Shown here in pieces: positions 1 to 9,954 of a stretch of 64,000 nt of DNA (position 1 is the first letter of the stretch; every line of letters starts with the position of its first letter). Under the pieces are notes generated by a model, which had not been told where the DNA came from, searched no databases, and worked only from the letters and a program-made list of their open reading frames with translations. The translations under genes were made by a program, and so were the position numbers. This DNA comes from Chionomys nivalis (taxonomy: Eukaryota > Chordata > Mammalia > Rodentia > Cricetidae), in assembly GCF_950005125.1 (NCBI RefSeq), contig NC_080087.1, positions 136,332,144-136,396,143 on the forward strand, read 5' to 3'.

Positions 1-600
1 GCCTTGTCTGCAAGGTCCTTAGCTGTGGAACAGTTTCCTGCCCTTTCACTAAGGCTACCAGCCCAGAGCAGTGAGTGCCTGACTAGAGGGCAGGCCTCAA
101 GGTCCCCGCCAGGGAAAGCGGGCCCCTGCTGCTGGGGCTGCAGTCTCTGCTGTGATCTCCTGGACCTGCTCTGCCTGCGCCCTACTTCCCTTTGTCCCTG
201 GCTCATTGGGGCATCCAGGAGTTCCTGTGTAGGTGCCGAGAAGTTTCATCGGGACGGGTGAGTGTGTACTATCCTGGGGCGGACGGTCCCGGTAGAGAGC
301 ACAAACGCCCCTACACTAAGGCTACCCAACCAGAGCAGTGAGTGCCTGCCTAGCGGGCAGGCCTCAGCAACCCCCGAAAGGGAGTGCAGGCACCTCCAGC
401 TTGTACTGCAGTGTCGCCTGTGTTCTACTCGACCCCGCCCGACCCCTTGCATTCGGCCTTCTTTACGCGGGTCATTGGAATACCACGCATCCATGTTTTG
501 GTGTTGAGGAGTTCATCTGGAAGGGAACGGTTCCTGCCCCTACACTGAGGAGATACACCTAGAGAGTTAGTCACAGCAAAGACTGGTCCAAGACATCAGG
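1..600 (+). promoter_or_regulatory. L1 5' UTR with tandem promoter monomers of about 267 bp
   Basis: The block beginning CACTAAGGCTACC and running through a GCAGTGAGTGCCTG motif occurs at 47 and again at 314, a spacing of 267 bp. A third partial copy starts near 543. In rodent L1s such 5' monomers act as RNA polymerase II promoter units, and monomer number sets promoter strength. The array continues left of the window, so total copy number is unknown. The units are GC-rich compared with the A-rich coding part. I cannot assign them to a named monomer type. Confidence 0.8.
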
Positions 601-628
601 CCTCTCCTGGCTCCATTTGAAGGAAAAG

Positions 629-1717
629 ATGGGCAGGCGCCAATGCAAGAATTCCCCCAACAACTTAAAAGGCAACGTGACATCACCAGGATCCAGGAAT
701 CCCGAAATGAGAAGTGTACACCCTAATCCAGAAGAATTAGAAGAATTCGACTCAAAAGTGAATTTTATGAAAATAATAGAGGACCTTAAACAGGAGGTGA
801 AAAACTGCCACAACCAATTAGAGATTACAAACAAAAAGGTAGAGGAAATGAATAAATCTCTCAAAGATACCCAAGAAAACCAAGAGAAACAAGAAAAAGT
901 AATCAAACAGGTAAGGGAAACGGTTCAAGACTTGAAGAATGAAGTGGAAGTAATAAAGAAAACACAAACCGAGGGAAGGATGGAGATGGAAAATTTGAAT
1001 AAACGAACAGGAACTACAGAGACAAGTACCACCAACAGATTACAAGAGATAGAAGAAAGAATCTCAGACACTGAAGATACCATAGAGAAAATAAACACTC
1101 TCATCAAAGAAAACAACATAACCAACAAATTCTCATCACAAAACATTCAGGAAATCTGGGACACAATAAAAAGACCAAACCTAAGAATAATAGGGATAGA
1201 AGAAGGAGAAGATCTACAGCTCAATGGTCCAGAAAATATATTTAATAAAATTATAGAAGAAAACTTTCCCAACCTTAAGAAAGATATTCCTTTGAAGGTC
1301 CAAGAAGCATACAGAACACCAAATCGACTGGATCAAAAAAAAACATCTCCTCGTCATATAATAATCAAAACACAAAACATACAGAATAAAGAAAGAATAT
1401 TAAGAGCTGCAAAGGAAAAAGGTCAAGTTACCTATAAAGGTAAACCTATCAGACTTACACCTGACTTCTCTATGGAAACCATGAAAGCCAGAAGGTCCTG
1501 GATAGATATACTGCAGAAACTACGAGACCATGGATGCAAGCCCAGACTACTATACCCAGCCAAGCTTTCATTCACTATAAATGGAGAAAACAAAATTTTC
1601 CAGGATAAAAACAAATTTAAACAATACGTAGCCACAAATCCAGCCCTTCAGAAAGTAATTGAAGGAAAATCACAAACCAAGGAGTCCAACAATGCCCACA
1701 ATAACTCAGACATCTAA
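629..1717 (+). CDS. L1 ORF1 protein (RNA-binding chaperone), intact
   Basis: ORF1p binds L1 RNA as a coiled-coil trimer and is needed for retrotransposition. I start it at the ATG at 629, which has A at -3 and G at +4; the upstream in-frame TTG at 617 is not a credible start. This gives 362 residues. In order: a basic N-terminus (MGRRQCKNSPNN), a long Glu/Lys/Gln-rich coiled coil over roughly residues 40-165, an RRM-type segment with NLRIIGIEEGE near the middle, and a C-terminal domain containing KARRSWIDILQKLRDHG. The stop lies 82 bases before the preferred ORF2 ATG. No frameshift or internal stop was found. Confidence 0.92.
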   Translation: MGRRQCKNSPNNLKGNVTSPGSRNPEMRSVHPNPEELEEFDSKVNFMKIIEDLKQEVKNCHNQLEITNKKVEEMNKSLKDTQENQEKQEKVIKQVRETVQDLKNEVEVIKKTQTEGRMEMENLNKRTGTTETSTTNRLQEIEERISDTEDTIEKINTLIKENNITNKFSSQNIQEIWDTIKRPNLRIIGIEEGEDLQLNGPENIFNKIIEENFPNLKKDIPLKVQEAYRTPNRLDQKKTSPRHIIIKTQNIQNKERILRAAKEKGQVTYKGKPIRLTPDFSMETMKARRSWIDILQKLRDHGCKPRLLYPAKLSFTINGENKIFQDKNKFKQYVATNPALQKVIEGKSQTKESNNAHNNSDI

Positions 1718-1799
1718 TGACCCTTCACCAGCACAACTTGAAGAAGGGAAACACACAAACTCTACTGCCAAAAGAAGGAAAGAAAGAAAGAAAGGAAAA

Positions 1800-4700
1800 A
1801 TGACCGGAGTTAACAACCACTGGTCATTAATATCACTTAATATCAATGGACTCAACTCACCTATAAAGAGGCACAGGCTAAGAGATTGGATACGAAAACA
1901 GGATCCAACATTCTGTTGCTTACAAGAAACACACCTCAACCACAAAGACAGACATCTACTCAAAGTAAAGGGCTGGGAAAAGGTTTATCAAGCAAATGGA
2001 CCTAAGAAACAAGCAGGTGTGGCCATACTAATTTCTAAGAAAGTTGACTTCAAACTAAAATCAATCAAAAGAGATGGAGATGGACATTTTTTACTCATAA
2101 CAGGAACAATTCACCAGGATGAAGTCTCAATCCTGAATATCTATGCCCCTAATATAAAAGCTCCCACTTATGTAAAAGAAACGTTACTAAAACTCAAGGC
2201 AGTCATCAAACCACACACACTAATAGTAGGAGATTTCAACACTCCTCTCTCACCAATGGACAGGTCAATCAGACAGAAACCTAATAGAGAAATAAGAGGA
2301 TTAAGGGAGGTAATGAATCAAATGGACTTAACAGACATCTATAGAACATTCCACTCAAATAAGAAAGAATATACCTTCTTCTCTGCAGCTCATGGAACCT
2401 TCTCGAAAATAGACCACATACTCGGTAACAAAGCAAACTTACACAGTTACAAAAAAATATCGGTAACCACCTGTGTCTTATCAGATCACCATGGATTAAA
2501 GTTAGAATTCAACAACAATGCTATCCCCAGAAAGCCTATGAACTCATGGAAATTGGACAGTCAACTACTGAACCACACCTGGTTCAAGGAAGAAATAAAG
2601 AAAGAAATTAAAGTCTTTCTTGAATTCAATGAAAACGAAGACTCAACATACTCAAACCTATGGGACACTATGAAAGCAGTGCTAAGAGGAAAGTTCATAG
2701 CATTAAGTGCCCACTTAAAGAAAACGGAGAAAGCACACATTGGAGACCTAATAGCCCACCTTAAAGCTTTAGAAAGAAAAGAAGCAGACTCACCTAGGAG
2801 AAGTAGAAGACTGGAAATAATCAAATTGAGGGCTGAAATCAACAAAATAGAAACACAGAAAACAATCCAAAGAATCAATGAAACAAAAAGCTGGTTCTTG
2901 GAGAAAATCAATAAGATTGATAAACCCCTATCCAAACTAATCAAACGGCGGAGAGAGAATACGCAAATTAACAAAATCAGAAACGAAAAGGGAGACATAA
3001 CCACAGACACAGACGAAATTCAGAGAATCATTAGATCTTACTACAAAAACCTGTATGCCACAAAATTGGAAAATGTAAAAGAAATGGACACTTTTTTAGA
3101 TAAGTACCATATACCAAAGTTAAACCAGGACCAGGTGAACAATCTAAATAGACCTGTTAGTCGCGAAGAATTAGAAGTTGTTATAAAAAACCTTCCCACC
3201 AAAAAAAGCCCAGGTCCAGACGGCTTTAATGCAGAATTCTACCAGAACTTCCAAGAAGACCTAATACCTATACTCCTTAATGTATTTCACAATATTGAAA
3301 CAGAGAAGTCATTGCCAAATTCCTTTTATGAAGCTGAAGTTACTCTGATACCAAAACCACACAAAGACACAACCAAGAAAGAGAACTACAGGCCAATCTC
3401 ACTCATGAACATCGACGCAAAAATACTCAATAAAATACTGGCAAACCGAATCCAAGAACACATTAGAAAAATTATCCATTATGATCAAGTAGGCTTCATC
3501 CCAGAGATGCAGGGCTGGTTCAACATACGAAAATCTATCAATGTAATCCATCATATAAATAATCTGAAAGAAAAAAACCATATGATCATTTCATTAGATG
3601 CGGAAAAAGCATTTGACAAAATTCAACATCCCTTTATGATAAAGGTCTTAGAGAGATTAGGAATACAAGGGTCGTTCCTAAATATAATAAAAGCAATTTA
3701 TAGCAAGCCGTCAGCTAACATCAAATTAAATGGAGAGAAACTCAAAGCTATTCCACTAAAATCAGGAACACGACAAGGTTGTCCACTCTCTCCATACCTC
3801 TTTAATATAGTGCTTGAAATTCTAGCAATAGCAATAAGACAACATAAGGGGATCAAAGGGATTCAAATTGGAAAGGAAGAAGTTAAACTTTCATTATTTG
3901 CAGATGATATGATAGTGTACATAAGCGACCCCAAAAACTCCAGCAAAGAACTCCTTCAGCTGATAAACACCTTTAGTAGCGTTGCAGGATACAAGATCAA
4001 TTCCAAAAAATCAGTTGCCCTCCTATACACAAAGGATAAGGAAGCAGAGATGGAAATCAGAGAAGCATCACCCTTCACGATAGCCACAAATAACATAAAA
4101 TATCTTGGGGTAACCCTAACCAAGGAAGTAAAGGATCTATTTGACAAGAACTTTAAGTCAATGAAGAAAGAAATTGAGGAGGATACCAGAAAATGGAAGG
4201 ATCTCCCTTGCTCTTGGATAGGGAGGATCAACATAGTAAAAATGGCAATTCTACCAAGGGCAATTTATAGATTCAATGCAATCCCCATTAAAATCCCATC
4301 AAAATTCTTCACAGACCTTGAGAGGACAATAATCAACTTTATATGGAGAAACAAAAAACCCAGGATAGCCAAAACAATCTTATATAATAAAGGATCGTCT
4401 GGAGGCATTACCATCCCTGACCTCAAACTCTATTACAGAGCCTCAGTATTGAAAACAGCTTGGTATTGGTATAAAAACAGAGAAGTTGATCAATGGAACC
4501 GAGTAGAAGACCCTGATTTCAACCCACAAACTTATGAACACCTAATTTTTGATAAAGGAGCTAAAAGTATTCAATGGAAAAAAGAGAGCATCTTCAACAA
4601 ATGGTGCTGGCAGAACTGGTTGTCAACGTGTAGAAGAATGAAAATAGATCCATATCTATCACCATGCACAAAACTCAAGTCCAAATGGATTAAAGACCTC

Positions 4701-5624
4701 AATATTAGTCTGAACACACTGAACCTGATAGAAGAAAAAGTTGGAAGTACTCTACAACATATGGGTACAGGAGATCACTTCCTACGTTTATCCCCAGCAG
4801 CACAGACATTAAGGGCAACATTGAATAAATGGGACCTCCTGAAACTGAGTAGCTTCTGTAAAGCAAAGGACACTGTCACTAAGACAAAAAGGCAACCCAC
4901 TGACTGGGAGAAGATCTTCACCAACCCTGCAACAGACAAAGGTCTGATCACCAAAATATATAAAGAACTCAAGAAACTAAACTTTAAAATGCTAATGAAC
5001 CCAATAAAAAAATGGGGCACTGATCTGAACAGAGAATTCTCAACAGAAGAAATTCAAATGGCCAAAAGACACCTAAGGTCATGCTCAACCTCCTTAGCGA
5101 TAAGGGAAATGCAAATTAAAACAACTTTGAGATACCATCTTACACCTGTCAGAATGGCTAAAATCAAGAACACCAATGATAGCCTTTGCTGGAGAGGTTG
5201 TGGAGAAAGAGGCACACTCATGCATTGCTGGTGGGAATGCAAACTTGTGCAACCACTTTGGAAATCAGTGTGGCGATTTCTCAGGAAATTTGGGATCAAC
5301 CTACCCCAAGATCCAGTAATACCACTATTGGGAATATACCCAAGAGATGCCACATCAAATGACAAAAGTATCTGTTCAACTATGTTCATAGCAGCATTGT
5401 TTGTAATAGCCAAAACCTGGAAACAACCTAGATGCCCTTCAATGGAGGAATGGATGAAGAAAGTGTGGAATATATACATATTAGAGTACTACTCAGCAGT
5501 AAAAAACAATGACTTCTCGAATTTTGCGTGCAAATGGATGGAAATAGAAAACACTATCCTGAGTGAGGTATCCCAGACCCAAAAAGAGGAACATGGGATG
5601 TACTCACTCATAATCGGTTTCTAG
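1800..5624 (+). CDS. L1 ORF2 protein (endonuclease-reverse transcriptase), intact
   Basis: ORF2p nicks target DNA and reverse-transcribes L1 RNA at the nick. From the ATG at 1800 it is 1,274 residues, close to the human 1,275. Counting from that start, endonuclease residues fall at human-equivalent numbers: Asn14 in SLNINGLN, Glu43 in QETHL, Asp145 and Asn147 in GDFNTPLS; SDHHGL follows. The RT catalytic Asp pair in FADDMIVY falls at 702-703. A C-terminal Cys/His segment (CWRGCGERG then HCWWEC) lies near residues 1,130-1,150. The frame is also open upstream to 1692 (an in-frame ATG overlapping ORF1), so a slightly longer product is possible. I see no inactivating change, but activity is not proven by sequence. 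Confidence 0.95.
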   Translation: MTGVNNHWSLISLNINGLNSPIKRHRLRDWIRKQDPTFCCLQETHLNHKDRHLLKVKGWEKVYQANGPKKQAGVAILISKKVDFKLKSIKRDGDGHFLLITGTIHQDEVSILNIYAPNIKAPTYVKETLLKLKAVIKPHTLIVGDFNTPLSPMDRSIRQKPNREIRGLREVMNQMDLTDIYRTFHSNKKEYTFFSAAHGTFSKIDHILGNKANLHSYKKISVTTCVLSDHHGLKLEFNNNAIPRKPMNSWKLDSQLLNHTWFKEEIKKEIKVFLEFNENEDSTYSNLWDTMKAVLRGKFIALSAHLKKTEKAHIGDLIAHLKALERKEADSPRRSRRLEIIKLRAEINKIETQKTIQRINETKSWFLEKINKIDKPLSKLIKRRRENTQINKIRNEKGDITTDTDEIQRIIRSYYKNLYATKLENVKEMDTFLDKYHIPKLNQDQVNNLNRPVSREELEVVIKNLPTKKSPGPDGFNAEFYQNFQEDLIPILLNVFHNIETEKSLPNSFYEAEVTLIPKPHKDTTKKENYRPISLMNIDAKILNKILANRIQEHIRKIIHYDQVGFIPEMQGWFNIRKSINVIHHINNLKEKNHMIISLDAEKAFDKIQHPFMIKVLERLGIQGSFLNIIKAIYSKPSANIKLNGEKLKAIPLKSGTRQGCPLSPYLFNIVLEILAIAIRQHKGIKGIQIGKEEVKLSLFADDMIVYISDPKNSSKELLQLINTFSSVAGYKINSKKSVALLYTKDKEAEMEIREASPFTIATNNIKYLGVTLTKEVKDLFDKNFKSMKKEIEEDTRKWKDLPCSWIGRINIVKMAILPRAIYRFNAIPIKIPSKFFTDLERTIINFIWRNKKPRIAKTILYNKGSSGGITIPDLKLYYRASVLKTAWYWYKNREVDQWNRVEDPDFNPQTYEHLIFDKGAKSIQWKKESIFNKWCWQNWLSTCRRMKIDPYLSPCTKLKSKWIKDLNISLNTLNLIEEKVGSTLQHMGTGDHFLRLSPAAQTLRATLNKWDLLKLSSFCKAKDTVTKTKRQPTDWEKIFTNPATDKGLITKIYKELKKLNFKMLMNPIKKWGTDLNREFSTEEIQMAKRHLRSCSTSLAIREMQIKTTLRYHLTPVRMAKIKNTNDSLCWRGCGERGTLMHCWWECKLVQPLWKSVWRFLRKFGINLPQDPVIPLLGIYPRDATSNDKSICSTMFIAALFVIAKTWKQPRCPSMEEWMKKVWNIYILEYYSAVKNNDFSNFACKWMEIENTILSEVSQTQKEEHGMYSLIIGF

Positions 5625-6656
5625 CCATAAATAAAAGACATTAAGCATATAATGTGTGATCCTATAGAAGTTAAATAAGAAAGTGAACCCAAAGGAAATC
5701 ATATAGTCATCCGCATGGAGAGGGGGAAGTAGACAAGATTGCAGGGCAAAAACTGGGAACTTGCGGGTGAGGTGGCATGGGGCAAAGGGGAAATGGGATG
5801 AGAAATATGAGAAGGGGAGGATGGGAGGAGCTCGGGGGATTGGGATGGTTGGGATATAGGAAGGATGGATACGGGAGCAGCGAAGTATATATCCTATCTA
5901 AGGGAGCCATCTTAGGGCTGGCAAGAGACTTGACTCTAGAGGGGTTCGCAGGTGTCCAGGAATATGTCCCCAGCTGGTACCTTGGGCAACTAAGGAGAGG
6001 TAACCTGAAATGACCCTATCCTATACTGATGAATATCTTGCATATCACCTTAGAACCTTCATCTGGCGATGGATCGAGGTAGAGACAGAGTCTCAATTTG
6101 GAGCAACGGTCTGAGCTCTTAAGGTCCAAATGAGGAGCAGAAGGAGGGAGAACAAGAGCAAAAAATCAGGACCACGAGGGATGCACCCACCCACTGTGAC
6201 AGTGGAACTGATTTATTGGGAGCCCACCAAGGCCAGCTGGTCTGGGACTGAATAAGCATGGGTTGATTCCGGACTCTCTGAGCATGGCGGTCAATGAAGA
6301 CTGATGAGAAGCCAAGGACAATGGCACTAGGTTTCAATCCTAATACATGAACTGGCTTTGTGGGAGCTTAGCCTGTTTAGAAGCTCACCTTCCTGGACGT
6401 AGATAGAAGACCTTCGTCTTCCCGCAGGGCAGAGAATTTGGACTGCTCTTCAGTATCGAGAGGGAGGGGGAATGGTGTGGGGGGAGGAGAAGAGGAGTGG
6501 GGATAGGGGGAGGGGAGTGGGGGGAGGGGGCAATATTTGGGAGGAGGGGAGGGAAATGGGAAACGGGGAGCAGGTGGAAATTTTAATTAAAAAAGAATAA
6601 AAAAAATAAATTAAAAAAAAAAAAAAAAAAAAATAATAAAAAAAAAAAAAAAAAAA
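5625..6656 (+). other. L1 3' UTR with G-rich tract and A-rich tail
   Basis: About 0.95 kb follows the ORF2 stop. It contains a purine strand with repeated runs of three or more G (6,455-6,572), AATAAA-like sequence near 6,598-6,610, and an impure A tail to 6,656. A G-rich 3' UTR tract is a known mammalian L1 feature. This 3' UTR differs clearly from that of the young truncated copies at 10,769 and 53,655 (for example in the CCTTCATC-GGCGATG region), so at least two L1 lineages are present. Confidence 0.85.
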
Positions 6657-6664
6657 GAACTAAG

Positions 6665-6800
6665 TTACCACCGGGAATGGTGGCATACACCTTTAATCCC
6701 AGCATTGGAGAGGCAGAGGCAAGAGGATTTCTCTGAGCTCCCAGCCAGCTAGCACTACACAGTAAGGCCCTTTTGAGGTGTGGGTGAGAGGATGGAAACA
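6665..6800 (+). mobile_element. Degenerate B1 SINE
   Basis: The run CACCTTTAATCCCAGCA followed by GAGGCAGAGGCA is the B1 body. The 3' half is diverged. It lies directly downstream of the L1 tail. Confidence 0.7.
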
Positions 6801-7149
6801 AAAATTAAAAAATTACAATAAAATTCTGAGCTAGCATGAGGGCCTGACAGCAAAGAATAAATACAGGTTACAAAGCTTCAATACAGCCTGCAGGGTAAGA
6901 CTCAATCAGGAACCTGAAACAGCAACCATAGAGGTACTCTGCTTACTGGCTTGCTCTTCATGGTTTACTTAGGCTGCCTTCTTAAACTACCAAACACTGT
7001 TTACCCAGGGGTGGTACTGCCTACAGTGAATTAAGCCTTCCCACATCAGTTATTAATCAAGAAATGCCACAAAAGCTTTACTACAGGTAACTCTTACAGA
7101 GATATATTCTCAATTGACGTTTCTCTTTCCAAATGACTGTAGTTAGTGT
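6801..7149. other. Intron, unclassified
   Basis: AT-rich Nbeal1 intron sequence between the B1 and the ancient L1 fragment. I recognise no gene or repeat. Confidence 0.5.
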
Positions 7150-7270
7150 TGACAAAAACTAACCAACATATTCCTTAAACTGTTCCATGAAATAGCAAGG
7201 TAAGGAACATCATCAGATTTGTTCTGTGAAGTCCCAAATTACCCTGATACCAAACCAGATACAGACACAA

Positions 7271-7582
7271 TGTGGTGGTTTGAATGAAAATGTTCCCTAC
7301 AGGCTCATATGTTTGAATGCTTGGTTTCAGTTAATTAAACTGTTTAGAAAGGACTGGGAGGTGTGGCCTTGTTGAAAACTGTGTGTTACCAGATGCAAGC
7401 TCCCAGCTAGCTCTATCTTCTACTTGGAGATAAAGAAGTAACCTCTCAGCAACATGCTCCATTGCCATGTTCTCCCCCATGGTTAGAGACTAACCCTCTG
7501 GAACCATGAGCCACAAACTAAATACTTTCTTTTATAAGTTACTTTGGTCATGGTGTTTTATATGGCAATAGGAAAGTAACCA
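7271..7582 (+). mobile_element. Medium-reiterated rodent repeat (TGTGGTGGTTTGAATG type) in ancient L1
   Basis: It starts TGTGGTGGTTTGAATG, contains GAGGTGTGGCCTTGTTG, and ends near GGAAAGTAACC. I know this interspersed repeat from muroid genomes but cannot name the family with certainty. It is flanked by AGACACAA (7,263-7,270) and AGACACAT (7,583-7,590), an 8-bp duplication with one mismatch, as expected for a hAT-type transposon. L1 ORF2 sequence is continuous on either side. Confidence 0.65.
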
Positions 7583-8188
7583 AGACACATAATAATAAGA
7601 AAAAAATTACTTTAATGAATATAACACAAAGATAATAAAAATTTTGCAAACCAACGTCAAGAACACACTGACAGGATCATACACCATGATCAAGTTGGTT
7701 TCATCCTAGGATGCAAAGATGGTGCAACAAACACAAATCAGTAAGTATAATAGAGTATGGAGACATTAAGAATAGAAGTCACACTATCATCTCATTAGAT
7801 GTAGAAAAAGCCCTCAACAAAGTTCAACACTCCTTCATGGTAAAAGACCTAGAAACTATGAATAGACAGAACATCCTTAATGTAGAAGATTACAAGAAAG
7901 ACCAAATACTAACATTAAACTGAATGGTGGGGATAGAGAAATGAAAGGTCTAGCAGTAGACCTCTAAAACTACTAAATACTTTTAACAAAGTAATAATGT
8001 ACAAAATCACCATTACAAGTAACTAACTTACAAGGAAAGAAATCAGGGCTTGGTAGGATGGGGGAGAACCTCATCTTATTCAGAAGAGCTTAAAACAACA
8101 AATCTATGTAACAAAGAAGTGAATGACTTCCACAACAGGAACCTTAAGACACTAATAAAATAAAGCAACAGAAAAATGGAAAACCTCC

Positions 8189-8623
8189 TGTAATGATATG
8201 TTCTGTCTCTTTAAGAGACAATCCAATGCCCACTCCCTCCCCAGGCACCCCTCCCCACCCAGGCAGATCTTCCTTCCTTATTGCAGCCTGAGTCTCCTTA
8301 CTTTTTTCTGTCTCACTCTCGGAGAGGCAGCTTCAGCCTCTCCCTTCTTTATCTGTCTCTCCCACACCCCTCCTCTTCTCCCCCTTTCCTTCTATACTTC
8401 CATAACCCACTAAATGAATATCCAACTCCATTCTGCATGCCATGCCTATCCATCTGTCCTTGCCCAGGACTCGCCACCTTCAGAGACCTGTGGTGTGGTC
8501 TCATGGCGTGCCCATCTGTCTGTCTCTCCTCATAGCCTGCTGCAGCCATTCGGGAGACCTGGAGCTTTTCTGCCATTGCAGCCACTTGGGGATCCAGCAG
8601 CATTTTTTATTTTTACCACTACA
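8189..8623 (+). mobile_element. Solo LTR, 435 bp, unassigned family
   Basis: Starts TGTAATGATATG and ends CACTACA, so it has the TG...CA ends of an LTR. It is flanked on both sides by CCTCC (8,184-8,188 and 8,624-8,628), a 5-bp duplication, and interrupts a recognisable L1 ORF2 stretch (AAAACCTCC ... CATACTCATGAATTGG). The interior is pyrimidine-rich. A 5-bp duplication suggests an ERVL/MaLR-type integrase more than the 6-bp class II elements elsewhere here. Orientation is unproven; I assign + only because TG is at the left. Confidence 0.7.
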
Positions 8624-9954
8624 CCTCCCATACTCATGAATTGGAAGAATTAATACTGGGACAATGGCAATGCCATCCCCATCAAATCTTACGACAACCT
8701 TCATATAGCTAGAAAAAAGATTTCTAAAATTTATATAAAAGCAAAAAAGACCTCAAACAGCCAAAACACAAAGACTAACATGGCAAGAATCACACCAGAT
8801 CTCACATATATTTCAGAGCGACAGACTCAAATACCATGTTATGAGCACAAAAACGGATTTGTAGAACAACAGAATAAAGGATAAGGAAATAAAGGTATAC
8901 AGTTAGAAGTCACATTATTTTTGACGAAAAAATATAAAACCTATTTGGAGAATATTTTTACAAATAGAGCTGTAAAAACTATATTTTGGCATGTTGAAGA
9001 ATGAAATGAAATACATTCACAGCTCTCATGTTTCATAAAACTCAACTCAAAAAGGGTCAATGACCTTAAAGATCTGATAGTTTGAAAATTTTGCAGGAAT
9101 ATACAATACATAGATAAGAGCATCCTACAGAGACTCCAGAAAGCATACGAAATAATGCCAGGAATTGACAGACGGAAGAACATGACATTAAAAAGGTTTT
9201 GAAGAGCAAAAGAAAATATCACCAAGTGAGACAGCCTATGTAAATAAAAAGAAAAAATTCTTGACAACTAGATATCAGATAGGATTAGAATCTCAAATAT
9301 ATAAAGAACTATAAAATTAAATACCTTCCTCCAAAAACAATCCTAAGAAATTATTTAATGAACTGATAGTTCTCCAAAGAATACAGTAAATACTGAATGT
9401 TCAATATCCGTAAATATCAGGAAAACACAGAAAACAAAACAAAACATGTGCTCTTTGCTGAGAGAGTAGGCCTGAGCCAGAGACCTCTGTAGGAGTGGGC
9501 CCAAGCCAGGAACCTCTACAGGAGTAGGCCCAAGCTAGGGGAATCTATGGGAACAGATGTGAGCCAGCTACCTCAGCAGGAGCAGGCCCAAGGCAGAGAC
9601 CTCCATAGGAGCAGGTATAAGGGAGCACCCACTGAGACAGCTGCCTGAACCAGAGACCTTTACCAAACCGGGCATAAATCAACAACTTCTAAGGTAGCCG
9701 GCCTAAGCCAGGAACTCTGCTAGAGCAGGCCAAAGGCAGCAACCTCAGCAGAAACATCCCCATACAAGCAAAGCCCAAACGATCCCTGGTATTGCAGAGT
9801 GACAAGCAGGAACACAGAGTAACCAATGGGGTGGCTGAACCATTGCCCTGACTACACCATGAGGAGCAACCATGTGAGCCTTGGATCCACTGGCATCTGG
9901 AAGACTGATCACTGGAGACACAGACAGCTCCAAATACACCAATCAGAGGAAAAG

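Larger units (their letters stand above)
1..6656 (+). mobile_element. Near-full-length L1 (LINE-1) with both ORFs open; 5' edge cut by window
   Basis: An autonomous non-LTR retrotransposon in canonical order: tandem 5' UTR monomers, ORF1, a short inter-ORF spacer, ORF2, a 3' UTR with a purine-rich G tract, and an A-rich tail ending near 6,656. It lies antisense to Nbeal1, in the intron 3' of the last exon seen here. Both ORFs read through without stops or frameshifts, unlike the other two long L1s in the window (9,431 and 51,070). This points to a recent insertion. The left flank is outside the window, so no target-site duplication can be checked. Confidence 0.95.

Noticed and set aside
617..628. 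Start of L1 ORF1 at 617
   Set aside because: The codon there is TTG. The ATG at 629 has a good context and begins the usual basic N-terminus.
5707..6337. Several short ORFs in the L1 3' UTR
   Set aside because: They are not kept in the related 3' UTRs at 11,250-11,850 and 54,520-55,150 as a shared protein, and overlap a known non-coding part.
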